Shown here: positions 21,061 to 34,615 of the stretch, piece by piece
Numbering within the stretch: position 1 is the first letter of the stretch
Layout of the letters: each line of letters opens with the position of its first letter
NCBI GenBank assembly: GCA_963971225.1
Contig: OZ020269.1
Coordinates: 17,916,921-17,980,920, forward strand
Length of the DNA: 64,000 bases
Reading direction: 5' to 3'
Source: Melieria omissa
Taxonomy: Eukaryota; Arthropoda; Insecta; Diptera; Ulidiidae
Made by a program: the position numbers and the translations under genes
The notes under the pieces: model-generated
Seen by the model: only the letters and a program-made list of their open reading frames with translations
Database searches by the model: none
What the model was told of the DNA's origin: nothing

Positions 21061-23150
21061 CTGACAATTTTATCGATTTTTATTTGACGAAATAGAAAAC
21101 AACAAAAATATAAAATTTTTTAATTGAAACATCTATGTTTTAGATATAAAAAAATTTTTCTTTTCAAAGTTAAATATTAAAGAAAATAAATTTAAATTTT
21201 TTAAATTTTAATTTTAATGGAAAAATAAAACTTTTTACGATATCGATATCATTTTTAAATAAAAAATGTCTTCCCACTTGCAGTGTTAAGTATTTAAAAA
21301 AAGACTTATTCAAATGTTTACAACTGAAAAACTAATTCTTTTTTATTCTCCAACACTTTTGAATTTTGTAAACAATTTTTAAATATGAACATTTTTTTTA
21401 ACCCCTTTCATTAAAAAATCAAATCATGTAATAAACAAAAGAAATAATGCTCGATTAAATGCGCACAATGCACTTTGCTTCGGGTGAATGTAATAACAAT
21501 TTTCAATAATTATAAACAAATGCCACAACCTGAGCGGGGCGGGGAGCACCGAGCAGCCGCAGACGCTAACAATGCCAGCGGCGGCATTGAAAGGACGAAA
21601 CAAAAAAGCCAACGCCTGCTTTGTGTAACAATATTTTACAAAAAACAACAAAGACAATAACAATAAAAACAACAACAAAAAGAGATATCTGAAAACATAA
21701 CAACGGCAAATTATAATTGAGCGCCACCAAGCTCAACCATCACAAACACATATACAAACATTCATGGACCCTTCATAACCTTCCCTACACACACACACAC
21801 TCACATAATTGAATTCCGGCTTATGTGTAGCCAACGGCTACCGGCGCCACTACATATTGTTATTGTTGTTGTTGTTGCTGCTGTTTTGCAATCCTTTCAA
21901 CGCTGCATTGCGCCATAAGAGCGCTTAAGCTCGTTTCATGTTGTTGACCCTTTTGCTATGCAACACCAACAATAACAGTGATGGCGACAGTATGTTATAG
22001 TTGTTGTTGTTGTTATTGTTATACTGTTTGGCATTGTCTGCCAGTTGCTCGATTTATTTACGCAGCGTCCCCTTTCACGTCGAACAACAATCTATCCAGT
22101 AATTTTAATGCCATTTCCCAGCAACTCCCGTTGGCTAACGCCGTTACCGCATCAGCTCGACCTAAGCCGATCCGAGCACGAATCCATTTTACATTATCAC
22201 TTCGTTGCGGCATTTTGTTGCCATGTTTTTTTTTTTTAGTTATATTATCTCTTCGCATGTGCACATGGCTGTGTTTGTATGTGTGTGTGTGTGTGTTTGT
22301 GTGGGTTTATGGCAGTATGTCTTCAACCTCATTTCGGTGCCGTTTTGTGTTCCTTGTCGAGTCGACTACTATTTTCCGCTACCTTCAAGCAAATATTAAA
22401 TACCAGCACATACACGCCACCGTCGTCATCAGCGACAGCGACAGCATCAACATCAGCACTCACCATTATCCAACTGTCTGTCTATCAACATTGCAGCACA
22501 CCCACACTGCCAACTCACCAACTCACTCACTCACATTGCCACCTTTCGAAAGTTTGCTTTTGCTTTCGGGATTTTACATGTCGATTTAAGTTGTTAGTTC
22601 GCTTCCTTACGACCGGCCAGCCAGCCAGTCAGTCCTTTCGGCAACTCGCTGCTGCCCAAAGCCAACGCCAGTCTGTCTATTTGCTTTTCGTGGCCCTGGC
22701 AGGTTGTGTGTTGCTGCTTTCCACCTTTAGTGCCTTTTCGTTTAATGTTTACTCAAGTTTCCAGTTGGCGCTGCCAGTCGGTTGCTTGCACTCAGACTGC
22801 GCTGACACCGTCTGCCGTTAACCATTTTATCTTATTGGCTTAAAAGTCTTGACATTGTTTGGCTGACATTTGGTAATGATGCGGTTTTGCTTTTCAACTT
22901 TAACGGCGAACGTGTTGCACGTGATCGGTTCGTTGGTTGTGCGGGCATTTTTATATCTAATCGAATTTTTTGGGCTCTTATGAGTCGACGCAGTGAAATA
23001 TAACAAAAGCAGATTTTTGCCATTTTGTAAGTGTGTAGAGAAGTTAGAGGAAGCTTCTAGTTGGTTGGAGAAGAATGAAATATTAACTAAAATTGGGAGA
23101 TGAATGGGGCGTCGATAATATTTTTTTTATTTTTGCTTCATAGAAATCCA
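21061..23150. other. Non-coding spacer, partly GC-richer
   Basis: The stretch 21800-22830 is less AT-rich than its surroundings and holds (TTG)n and (TG)n tracts (21858-21880, 22004-22020, 22276-22296). Overlapping open frames on both strands lack conserved features. I see no promoter or exon that I can support. Confidence 0.4.
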
Positions 23151-23585
23151 AAAGTTGACAACGTTACAATTTAGCTTGTATGGGAGGCGCCCTCTGGTGG
23201 TGAAATTTTTAACTTTAATGAATTTTGTATTTTTTGCACTAAAAAATTTTGTCGACTACTTAAAAAAATCATTCAAGTTGGTTCAGTAGTTTCGGAGATA
23301 CAATGTTTTCTCTCTGACTTAACTAATAAATTTAGTAGCGGGAACCCAGTCCCATAGAAAGTATTAGTTTTGTTTGGCAGCCCCCTTAAGAGTTAAAGAT
23401 AGGGGTTAGGTACGTATGGGAAAAATATTTGGAAGGCAAAAAAAATGGGGGTCACTCTTAGATTAAATACGTCTGGAGGCAACCTGGAAGCAATGGGAGC
23501 CTATTTTATAAAAACTATCCTTTTGTATGGGAGCCTCATTAAGGGTCGGAGATAGGGGTGTAGTATGTTCGAAAGAAATGTTCAG

Positions 23586-24240
23586 AAGGAAAAATTAGTG
23601 GGATCACTCATAGATGTTAACCCTATAAGAGCCATTTCTGAGTAGCTGTTGAGCAGTTTGTTGAATTTTCAAGCACTTTTGTGATATTTGATCTCAATGC
23701 AACTCCATTTTAGTCCCTCAATTTCTTGGGGGGTAAGTACGTACAAAAAAAAAATTTTCAGAAGGAAAAATTAGTGGATGTTACTCATAGATTTTAACCG
23801 TATAGGAGCCATTTTTGAGCAGCTGTTGAGCAGTTTGTTGAATTTTCAAGCACTTTTGGGAAATTTGATCTCAATGCGACTCCATTTCAGTCCCCAAATA
23901 TTTTGGGGGGGTTAGTACGTACAAAAGAAATGTTCAGAAGAAAAAATCAGTGGGATTACTCATTGATTTTAACCCTATAGGAGCCATTTCTGAGCAACTG
24001 TTGAGCAGTTTGTTGAATTTTCAAGCACTTTTGTGAAATTTGAACTCAATGCGACGCCATTCTAGCCCCTCAAATATTTTGGGGGGATTAGTACGTACGT
24101 AAGAAATGTTTAAAAGGAAAAATTAGTGGGATTACTCATTGATTTTAACCCTATAAGAGCCATTTCTGAGCAGCTGTTGAGCAGTTTGTTGAATTTTCAA
24201 GCACTTTTGTGAAATTTGATCTCAATGCGATAGCATTTTT
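23586..24240 (+). repeat. 176-bp tandem repeat, 4 copies
   Basis: The anchor AAGGAAAAATTAGTGG recurs at 23586, 23762, 23938 and 24114, a constant 176-bp period. Units share GAGCAGTTTGTTGAATTTTC, AAGCACTTTTGTGAAATTTG and a G-run (TTTTGGGGGG) before TTAGTACGTA. A more diverged partial unit lies at 23400-23585. No transposon ends were recognised. The constancy of the period with modest divergence suggests amplification by unequal exchange. Confidence 0.88.
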
Positions 24241-24309
24241 TGGAGCACTTTTCCATCAAATTGCATAAAATGAGAGGTTCCGGAGCAACGAAAAAGGAAA
24301 ATCGTCTAC

Positions 24310-24540
24310 CTAATCATGTTTAGTATCCATGGACACAGACACGTAAACATTTCTGTCCCTTGTACCTCAACTATTGTTTGTCCATTTGACTCGCAAGTGC
24401 CCGGTTTTACAACTACTTGAAGTACTTTTGACCAGACTCACTGTTGGGTGATTCTGTGGACTTCACTAAGCAGTCCTTGGTATCAAGTTTCCCATAGACT
24501 CTGCATCTCTTTTAGTTCCTCCTGTAAAGGAATTTGAGTT
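24310..24540. repeat. Dispersed repeat, copy 1 (partner at 44155-44360)
   Basis: Shares with 44155-44360, in the same orientation and order, the blocks GTATCCATGGACACA, CGCAAGTGCCC, ACAACTACTTGAAGTA and TTGGGTGATTC, then CACTAAGCA and TATCAAGTTTC. Both copies are diverged and non-coding. They are probably fragments of one unidentified interspersed element. Confidence 0.6.
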
Positions 24541-27365
24541 GAGTGAGTAGTTTATCCTCCATTAGAGTCTTATTGCCAAAGTACGAGTAGATGTGTCTGG
24601 AATGTCTTAAATCTGAACCTTCACTAATATAGCGAGCAGCAGTTTTATCTTCCAATTAGTAATGCTTTTCTAATGAAGATCCATAAAAACCTTAACAACC
24701 TTTATTAAAGTTCAATCACACTTGAGGTACACTTTGTCTTCATGGTTCCATTAATTCATAAAATATGTACAAATTTCACAGTCCATAAACTCAAATAAGA
24801 ATTTCAAAATGTCCAAAAAACATTGTCAAAACAATAACAATAAATCTTGCAAAGAATTTTTTGGGTCCATACAATTAAGGTACTCAAAAATATGGAAACA
24901 TAAAACAAAGAAACAGTGCAAAAATGTGTTTCTCCTTAAAGCAATAACGTTTGGCTTGATTGTTGAATTTAAGCCTGAACGTAGATTTTATTTTGTTCAA
25001 CTGTTTGGTATTAAATCTCAGCAAAAGGCTGCACGTGTGTACAGCTCACTACCTGCTGCTATTCTCACATATGGAAACGTATTTTTTCATACTTCTTCTC
25101 GTCTCCATTTCATGTTTTTGACGGCTGCATGAATCTTTGTGTTTTTATGCTATTTTTTTATGCTAATGCTGGCACGCGTTTACCTCGCTTTGGTTTCTAC
25201 CCCAAATTCACTTCAAATATCTGTCAAATATTTTAATATTTTGCCGCTTTAGATCGAAATCTGGCAATTTTTATGATCAGAGCATAAATGTGTGAGATGA
25301 GCTCATGCTGTCAATGTTGTGTATCTTCTTCTTCTCTATTTGTTTGTAACAATTTTTGAATATATTTTCATATTTTTGAATATGCTGCATGCAACATTTA
25401 AGTAGGAGATTTTGTGTCTTATTGGGTTCAAAGTCTATGCACTCATACACATCAGAAAAATTGGCTCTTTAGCCCATTTAATTGAATTGTATGGCATGGC
25501 TTTCTTTAGCATTTACCCTTCAGTTTCTTCTTCTTCTTCCACATTGTATTCAATTTTTGCGGTATTTTCTTCTGAACTTTATCTCTTGACTCACTTCAGA
25601 ACGTCTGTGAAGTAAGCAACCAAACAGACATTAACCAGGCCACGAAAAGTGCTCTGGGTCAATGCTCTTTGAAATGTCAATCAATCAAAGAGTGATGGGT
25701 CTTTTAATATCGATTTCTTTAACATTTTTGTATGAAATGTTTTTTTAAGATTAAAAACAAACTAGCCTTAAGTTAAAAATAAACTGCAACTCTGGTTTAT
25801 TGAACGTCTTATCAAATATGTAATTCAAACAAATTTCTATTTGTATGATTGATTGCCACATTTGATTCAAAGTTTATTTATTTAACTGAAAGAGAAATAG
25901 AGAGGCAATGATTTCAAGCTCAGTTAATAAAGTGTTGTTGTTTACAATTTCAACAAAATTCTACAAAGAAGAGAATGTCTAGAAGTCTTTCAAAGTAGAG
26001 TCAAACGATTTTATTTAAATACAATTTTCAAACTTTAAGTTTGATGCTTAAATATTGGGAGATAAGATTTGAAAATTTTTTTCGAAGTTCAAATTTTTTT
26101 CAGATAAATAATTTTTATTCTAAACTACGACCATCTTTTAATAAAAATACAAATACTGAATTGAAAAACAATGTTTGCCTTTTGAAACGATCCAAGAATT
26201 ATTAAATTTTTTTATATCGTAAAAAACTGTTTCCAAAATTTTTCTATTATTATTATTTTTCTAAATTTTTCTATGGCCGAGCAGATCCAATAAACTCTGC
26301 AATTTTACTTGATTCAATTTCAAAAATATAGAAATTTAAAACCTCAGCTTTTGAAACTTAACAACTGAAAATTTATATCCAAAAATATGAACTTAAATTA
26401 TCTGCCGAAATATTTCGTTTGTAGTAACTTTAGTCATAAAAAATTAGTCAAGAAACTCACTTCGCATGGAGGAACATAAGTAAAAGTAAACACTGAAACC
26501 CGTCCAACAATGGAATCATTTCAACAGCAAATGACATGAAATACACATCACTGCGCTTTTACAAAAAAAAAAAATTACCCGCCATCACAAAGTTAAACAA
26601 CACATTTTTTGGAAATAAAAACGCGAAGCCGCGAAGGGGTTCGAAGAACAACGAAAAATCTCATAAATGTGGGCGCAAGTATCTGTCGATGGGGCACATA
26701 CTGTGGCCACACGACTGTCACATGCCGCACCGCCATTGCATGTCGTAAATTTAGCAAATTGAAAGTGCGTTAAGGGGTTAAGCGTCGCGTTGGCTCACCT
26801 CTCACATGCGCGACGCGTCGAAAGTCATCGTTGGTGCTGTTGTGGGTTTAATGGCGTAAAACACACCAGGTAGCAGCACTAAGCAGAACGCATCCTCGCT
26901 GAACAACGCATCCACTGTCTTCACTCCACCACACCCTCACTTGTGCGCCTCTGAATGTTACGAAATTTTTATGACTCACAGCAAATTGCGGGCACACACA
27001 ACAACAACAACAACAGCCATTTCGAATGCGTCGTAACTCCATGCAATACGGACAAATACACACACTCGCACCCACGACTACACACACACATACAGACACG
27101 CATTCACAATGGGTGCGTGGCAGTTTATTTTGGTGCTTCTGAATTTTAATGACATTCTTTCTTGGTGGCACAGTGGTTGTTGTTGTTGTTGTTGTTGTTG
27201 TTATTGCTACTGTATTTCATGGAACATGGATTGCGTTACATTTTACCATAAAAGAATTTATGTTGCTAGTGCTGTGGTTGTTGCTGTTGCTTAGAGTATC
27301 ATTGTTCTTATGCGTAAATTTGTTGTTCTTGCTCTTTTTTTTAACTAAATTGTTGTAGTTTTAAC
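24541..27365. other. AT-rich non-coding spacer
   Basis: No supported gene. Small microsatellites: (CAA)n at 26998-27016, CA-rich tract at 27055-27095, and (TTG)n at 27176-27201 followed by further TTG-rich sequence to 27300. The hydrophobic frames at 27109-27358 follow the TTG tract and are not genes. Confidence 0.45.
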
Positions 27366-29110
27366 TATACTTTTACTTACATTTTCAATACTGATTCTTC
27401 AACTTCCTCTTCTACTTTCAATTCCACTTCTACTTCTATAACTACTTCTGCTACTAGTTACTACTATGTTACTTCAACTTCCACTTCTGCGTCTATTTTC
27501 AATGCTTCTATTTCTACTTCTTCTTTTGCTTCTATTTCTTTATATTCATTTTTCACTTTTACAATTTTTTTGGTTTTACTTTTAATTCTATTTTCAATGC
27601 TGCTTCTTCTAATTCCACTTTTATTTCTATTTCTAGTTCCAATTTCAATTTTACTTCTAATTTTATTTTTGTTTCGACTTTTGCTACTACTTCTATTTCT
27701 GCTCCTACTACATACTTAAACTTCTACCTCCACTTCTACTTCTGCTTCTATTTTCAATGCCGCTTCTTCTACTTCTTCTTCTTCTTCTACTACTTCTAAT
27801 TCCAATTCCTATTCCACTTCCACTTTTACTTTAACTTCTCCTTCCACTTTAACTTCTCTTTCCACTTCTACCTCTACTTTTACTTCTACGTCCCCTTCCA
27901 CTTCAACTTCTCTGGCTACTTCCGCATCTATTTCCACTTTCACTTCTATTTTCAGTTCTACTTTCACTTCTACTCCTACTTCTTTCCACTTTCGCTTCTA
28001 TTTTCAGTTCTACTTTCTCTTCTATTCCTACTTCTACTTCAACGTCGCTTCCACTTCTAATTCCAATTCCTTCTTTCACTTCTATTTTAACATCTCATTC
28101 CACTTCCACTTCCACTTCTACCTCTACTTTTACTTCTACGTCCCCGTCTACTTCAACTTCTCTGGCTACTTCTACTTGTATTTCTATATCCACTTCTACT
28201 TCTACTACTAGAACTACTTCAGAAAACACTTCTACTACTAGAAAACACTTCTACTTTCAATTCTCTTTCCTCTTCTACTTTGGCTTTCAACGATATTTTC
28301 AGTTAAACTTTCACTTCTACTTCTACTTGAACTTTTCTTCCAGTTCTAATTAATTAATTTTAACTTCTCCTCCCACTTCTATTTTAATTTCTGCCTCTAC
28401 TCTTACTTCAACTTCTCTTTCTACTTCCGCTTCTATTTCTATTTCCACTTCTACTACTTCAACTACCTCAACTTCTACTTCCTCTTCCACTTTCACCTCA
28501 ATTTCAGTTCTACTTCTACTGCTACTGCTACTGCAACTTCTCTTCCACTTCCACTTCCACTTCCACATCTAATTCCAATTCCTATTCCACTTCCACTTTA
28601 ACTTCTCCTTCCACTTCAGCCTCTACTTTTACTTCAACGTCCCCTTCTACTTCAACTTCTCTGGCTACTTCCGCATCTATTTCTACTACTACTTCAACTT
28701 TTATTTCCACTTCTACTTTAATTTCTATTTCCACTTCCACTTCCACATCTAATTCCAATTCCTATTCCACTTCCACTTTAACTTCTCCTTCCACTTCAGC
28801 CTCTACTTTTACTTCAACGTCCCCTTCTACTTCAACTTCTCTGGCTACTTCCGCATCTATTTCTACTACTACTTCTACTTCTCTTCCACTTCTAATTCCG
28901 AGTCCTATTCCACTTTCACTTCGAATTTAACTAGAATGAGAGATGTTAAAGTAGAAGTTTCCACTTCTACTTCTACTTCTCCTTCCACTTCTGCCTCTAC
29001 TTTTACATCTACGTCTCTACGTCCCCTTCTACTTCAACTTATTTTTTTCTTCCGCTTCTATTTATATTTCCAGTTCTACTTCTACCACTACCACTACTTC
29101 CTCTTCCACT
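27366..29110 (+). repeat. 1.7-kb degenerate polypyrimidine block, (ACTTCT)n-like
   Basis: Built from variants of TTCTACTTC and TTCCACTTC; the plus strand is almost devoid of G over 1.7 kb. A higher-order duplication is visible: 28561-28694 and 28741-28874 are essentially identical, 180 bp apart. Minus-strand Glu/Val/Lys-rich frames are composition artefacts. Pyrimidine bias continues more weakly to about 29700. Confidence 0.92.
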
Positions 29111-32100
29111 TGCAACTACCTTTTATTGTTATTGCTTATTCTTTCCGATCTAAACTTCTACCGGAACCAACTATTTTCTACACTTTGTGTTTATCATGTA
29201 CCCTGTTCTGCTTTTTTCTTACATATCTCCCTATTACCGCATTCGCTTCTTGAAATTTCAATTTGTTCTCCTATCTATTCTCGTTTCTATTATAATGTTT
29301 TTTTATTTTCCTATTATTTTCACTATTTCTTATGTTTTCTTTGGTCCCTTACTCTTCCTTATTTTTTATTTATTTTCTTTACCTCACTTTCCTTTCTTCT
29401 ATTACTTATAATTCCATTTATTTTATTTTTCTTTTCTGCTCTTTCCACAGTTAAGTGTTATTTCTTCCTTCCTGTAATATTCTATTAACTCTTCCCCCCT
29501 TTTTTTTTAGCTAACTTGTGTCTCTGACCTTGTTGTGCTGTTTCTTCTACTCCCTTTCTTATGTATAGTTTTACTGCTTCTTAGATTAATCTAATCGTTT
29601 ACTTAAGCTTCCTTTTCTCATCCACACCTTCTCTGCTATTTCTTTTGCCTTTTTTCCTACTTCCTTCCTTTACCTTTCTCTCCCTCACTGAGGCTAAACA
29701 AATCGCCCGCGCACAAAAAAACTGACACCAAAAAAAGATAAAATCAACAACAACAACACGAAACACTAATAATAGAAAATGTCTTTTACGTTTTCTGCGA
29801 AAAAGTTGCAAAATTAAATTCGTGTTATTGTTGCTGTCGGTCTGTCGCACTTATCGTACTTATTGTTGTTGCTGCCATTATTGTTATTGTTGTTGTTGTC
29901 GGTTATTTTATTTTACTTGGCTGCTGTTAAAAATATGCAAATTGCTTGTGTTTTGCTAGTCGTTTAGCTGCTCATGTTTGCCGTGGGGAGGATGCTTCGA
30001 GACAACGAAGACAGCGCAAGCGAGTGGGGGCAGAAGGGGACATGTGAGTGGCGGCGGCGGCGGCGGCAGCAGCTACAAATATCGCATAAACTCCTCCAGC
30101 AATTGGCAACAGTGTTGCAAATTTGACTGAAATTTTAATGCATGCGTGCAGTTTTATGGACGCTCCACTCCACTCCACGCCACTTCACTGCCCCGCCCAC
30201 TGCGTCGCTGCGTAACTGCGCATTGCCCATTCTTTGTTTCGTTTTCGTTTTTGTTTGTTTTTTTTCGCTGTGGTTATTTTGAAAACGTGTTCGAGCATAA
30301 AAATACTGAAAGTGCCATAAAACTGTGTAGTCGTGGAGACCGCGCAGCCGTAACGGTAATGCAATGCATGCTCCCCCCATGGCTGAGGTGCTTTACTGGC
30401 CGGCTGACGGTGTTGTCGCTGTTCTTTTTGCAGACTCTAATTTATTCTTGCAATGCATCGGAAATGATTACAATTTAGCAAATGGCAGGGAGAAGTCACA
30501 CTGCAAGGATGCGAACAAGGAGGCTGACACATCTTGTTCAGCTGAGAACTGAAGGGAGGGGGGCGGGGGTTGGTGCGAATCCAATCGGCTTCAAGTGACA
30601 TAAATGCGTTAATGACGACACTTAACCGCGTGCCAAGCGATGAGCAAGTGGAAAATTACGGTTTTAATGTGTCAGTTAAGGCAATTAATTCATCTAATTT
30701 GACCGACGCGCCGTCGTTGCACAGATTCATGAGTCATTAAATGACTGAATTATAATAATAATTGGTTAATGCTTTTGATTGGACCTGTGCGTGTCAAAAG
30801 AGTTGAAACGATTTGAATTCTTCAAGCAATGAAAATAGTTATTTGCTTAGGTTCAGTCTTTTGGTTGGGCTCATAGTTGCCTCATATCAAATGCTAGTAA
30901 GACTAGCAAAACTAGGGCATATAAACGGGTTGAGAAGATACGTGCAAATGAATGATGAAATCGAGCTACTTTCAAGACAACTGAAAATATTAAAGTCAAT
31001 ATTTATTACTACTTAAACATGTCCAAGATGTGTCGTAGAATATTTTGTAGAGCTAAACACAGCAATTCGATCTTTTAAAGGTCTCCGATACCAAACATCT
31101 CGTGCAATTTTTCTTTGGACTCAATTTATGGATGTATGAATGCAATGAAGTCTGTGCACAAACCTCCCATAGCGAGTAACAAAACCATCCAAACAGCAGA
31201 GAGGCATCGAAAAATGACAGCCAAATGGCAACTGATGACCCAAATTTCATACGGAAGTCTTAGAGATGAGGATGCGAAGAATCAGTCCAACAGCTGAGCA
31301 TACCACTGTCCTAGTGTAATGGTACCAGGTTCTTTGATGGATTCGCAGATATACATAGCTGATGCACAGACTTTTGACAGATACAATTTCGTCACCTAGG
31401 CCAAAGCGTTTCCAAAAAGATTCCGTTGGGTTTTGTAGGAAGCCAAACAGATAAGGAAGGACACCAACACTTTAATCTTCTCATTTTATATCTCTGCTAC
31501 TACCAACATTCAAATGCTTCACAATGAGCTCAACAGGGCCTCAGAGTAAAAGTGCTGGTATACAATTCCCGTTTGTAAGCTAACCCACCTTGGCAGAACA
31601 TTGATCAATTATCCTAACTAAGCAACACATGAAGTATTTTTGAGGTCCTATGAATCATAGTGAGTGAATTTCACAATGCCTGCAGACTCTTAAAAGTTAC
31701 TAAAATGTGCTCATATCTATTCTTGTACCTCAGCTCGAAAGTAAATGCTTTAACAGTATAAACAAAATTTGTAGATCGTAAGCATAGGTACATTCCGAAA
31801 AGAATATCGTATAGGATCGTTAAAAGTTCACATGTTTGATCGTCTTAGGCACTCGAAGCTTGGGATGAAATTTTCCCCATCTTTACTAATTTGATATGGT
31901 TTACTAATTTGATATTGAATGCTTTACCATATATGCTTATATATTTCTGGAATGTCCTAAGTTGGGACTAATTTTGATTGCCTTAGGCGGCTTTATATTC
32001 TTGAAATATGAATGGATCAATCGACTTGCAAGTTTGATATTGAATGTCGTGCCATATTTGTTCCAATATCAAATATAAAAAAATACTAAACAACAAAATA

Positions 32101-32675
32101 AAATTTGTTCTAAAATAATAGAGTTCTAAGAACGGATTCTGATAGAGTGACCCAAAAAAATATACGCGTATCGGCGTTTTGTAAGTTTAAGTTTGAATTT
32201 TTTTAGAGGACTCAAAATTGCCTCTCTTTTGCGAATTCTTATGGTGAATCGGCTTACGAAAACCATGTAAACTTACATTTTAGGTCTATGATGTCTTTAG
32301 TAACTTGATATAAAATACTGCGAGGATTAATTTTGTAAATAAATAAATAAATAAAATTTTGTGAAACATTTTAACCCTCTAGCTCCTATTTTTATGGGCC
32401 AATTTGACCCATTTTTCCTAGATTGCCAAAAAATGTTCTTAGAAACAGGACTTTTAATGAAGAAATGTACCACGAAAACATTCGCTATGAAATTCTACTA
32501 TAGGTCTCTGGATATACCAAAGCTCAAAATTTAACTTGAACATCTGAAAGAGGTCAAAACTGAAGAAGAGTTTTCATAGAATATTTATGCATTGCATAGT
32601 CCCCAAAGTTGCTACATAACATTTCACTAGACTAAATTTTGAATATAATTTTTCAATCAAATAAATGCAATTAAA
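29111..32675. other. Non-coding spacer
   Basis: Pyrimidine-rich to about 29700, then AT-rich with a (CGG)n tract at 30051-30067. Around 31340-31480 a diverged LINE scrap shares GCCAAACA(G/A)(A/G)TAAGGAAG and a following CTTTAATCTTCTC-like block with 60295-60345, but I cannot place a domain in it. The small frames are not supported as genes. Confidence 0.4.
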
Positions 32676-32738
32676 TTAAATTCAATTCAATTCAATTCAA
32701 TTCAATTCAATTCAATTCAATTCAATTCAATTAAATTC
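32676..32738 (+). repeat. (AATTC)n pentanucleotide microsatellite
   Basis: About 12 tandem AATTC units with occasional AAATT variants, next to AT-rich DNA. Confidence 0.9.
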
Positions 32739-34274
32739 AATTTATTCAAAAAATTATATTCGAGCTTAGACTCGAGATCTTAGTTCTCCCAATGCAGTCC
32801 TGTGCATTACTCTTGGAACTGTGACTCAAAAAGGCTCAAGAATGTCTATTCAAATAAAAATTTTACCTTCCAAACTTTTAAAGCAACTCAGTGCCCAAAA
32901 ACATTACACTTTAATGTGCTTTTCAACTGCGCCAAGTGCAAAATTTAAAGCCGCTTAAAATGCTTTGCGAATGTGCGCCCTTTGCATTACTCTGTGTGTG
33001 TATGAGTGTGTCTGTGTTGGTAGTCAAATTTACGCACAACCATAAATAAATGTTGGCGCAAAGTGCAGTCAGCGTTAAAATAATAAATACAAAATTATCT
33101 GCAACATTGCGAGCCGTAAACGTTGGGCCGCATTGGCAATGGGGGCGGAGGATTTAATTTTCTAATTACACAAAAAACAAATGAAAATTTACTGTGGTGG
33201 CTTTGAAAGTGGCACACACACACTGACACACCCACAACACCAAAGACAACAACAACACAGTAAGGACACATGTGCCCAAACTGGAAAAAATATTGAAAAA
33301 GCTGGCAACACCGCATGGCGAGCACATAAAACAGGCAATATGTGGCAACAACAAACATTTTCGTTGCTGTTTCTGTTATTATTGTTGTTGTCGTTGGTGT
33401 TACTGTACTGGGTGCTGTGAAACATTGCAAAACGAAATTTTACGCACTTTCCCTACTGAAACGCCAACACACTCGTTTTATGACTAAACTGCCGCCGGAA
33501 GTGCAAAAGTTCGACAGCCAGGGGAAAAGGAATGAGAGGGGGGGGGCGAGGGACGCAAGCCATGTCTTTGCGCTAGAGTTGACACAAAGCACCGCCGACT
33601 CACCTGACGCCATGGCACACACACACACACACACACATTGCATATTGTTTGCGCTCATTTGGTGCTCGCACAAAGGGGCCAACAATATCAACAAAACACA
33701 AAATGGCAAACATAAAAAATACAACAACAACAAAGACAATGCAAGGTACAAAAAAATATGCGAGCGGAAATAAAAATAAAGTACACGCTGAATAATATTT
33801 GTGCTGCATTAGAGGTGCGACCCCACACGGATGCGGTGCAAAATGTAAAAATTACAACAACAAAATACAACGCTAAAACAGTGTTGTCGTGAGGGCGGGG
33901 GAGGGCTGGAAACAAATAGCAGCAACAGAAAAGTTCGTGCACCCTTCTGCGTTTGTTATATAGGGTTTTCTGTTTTTGTTGTTGTCGTTGTTGTTGATTA
34001 TTTTGTTTTCGCTGGTGAATTCACAACAGCAGCAACGAAGTTCCCCTTCGCCGACACAACACGTTTTCGAGGTTGTATTTGATGTTGTTACTTTATTTCA
34101 TTTAAACTAATACTCTGCACATATTTATGCATATATTTTAGTATACATATGTGTAGACATAAATATATGTGTACGTTTTTTATTTATAAAAGTGCGAAGC
34201 AGCATTCACCGCTCTGGGAGTGTGGAATTCTAATTCACTAAAACACGCGCCATCCATAATTTTATTATTTTGTA
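32739..34274. other. Non-coding spacer
   Basis: Contains a (CA)n tract at 33617-33640, CAA-rich stretches at 33245-33260 and 33721-33735, and a G-run at 33540-33547. The crowded overlapping frames on both strands at 33095-33942 reflect trinucleotide repeats. No conserved gene is recognised. Confidence 0.4.
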
Positions 34275-34278
34275 TGCA

Positions 34279-34584
34279 AATTAAAAATTCATTGATGAAT
34301 TTTATTAAAAAAATTTATCTTTATTAGTTCCGCTCGCTGGCGTGTCCATTCTAAGACTAACTCCACCGATCCGCCGAAAGCATAATTACAGTTCGTCAAA
34401 AAGCAGACAAAGCAAATTTGGAAAAGTCACGTTGTGGGAATGTTTCATGTTACTCTTACCCGGACGAGTTTGCAAGGTGCAATTTGGAAAAGTCACGTTG
34501 TGGGAACGTTTCATGTTACTCTTACCCAACCGAGGTGCTTACGTTGCACTAGTCGTTGCATTTTTGTGGACAGATACCTTAACT
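34279..34584 (-). repeat. Errantivirus 3' LTR
   Basis: 306 bp. On the element strand it starts AGTTAAGGTATC and ends TTTTTAATT. It holds two direct repeats of about 50 bp sharing TTTGGAAAAGTCACGTTGTG (one ends at GGACGAG, the other at CAACCGAG), candidate enhancer elements. On the element strand AATAAA occurs twice near the 3' end (plus 34301-34306 and 34320-34325), suitable for polyadenylation. Confidence 0.93.
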
Positions 34585-34600
34585 CCCCCTCTCCTAGAAT
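34585..34600 (-). other. Errantivirus polypurine tract
   Basis: On the element strand the purine run AGGAGAGGGGG immediately precedes the 3' LTR. It is the expected primer for plus-strand DNA synthesis. Confidence 0.85.
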
Positions 34601-34615
34601 CAATCGTCCCGATTG

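Noticed and set aside
30813..31016. 67-residue frame as a small gene
   Set aside because: No domain, no promoter evidence and no features beyond chance in AT-rich DNA.
33095..33942. Dense set of Cys/Val-rich frames
   Set aside because: Caused by TTG/CAA and CA/TG repeats; frames on both strands overlap and none shows a family motif.
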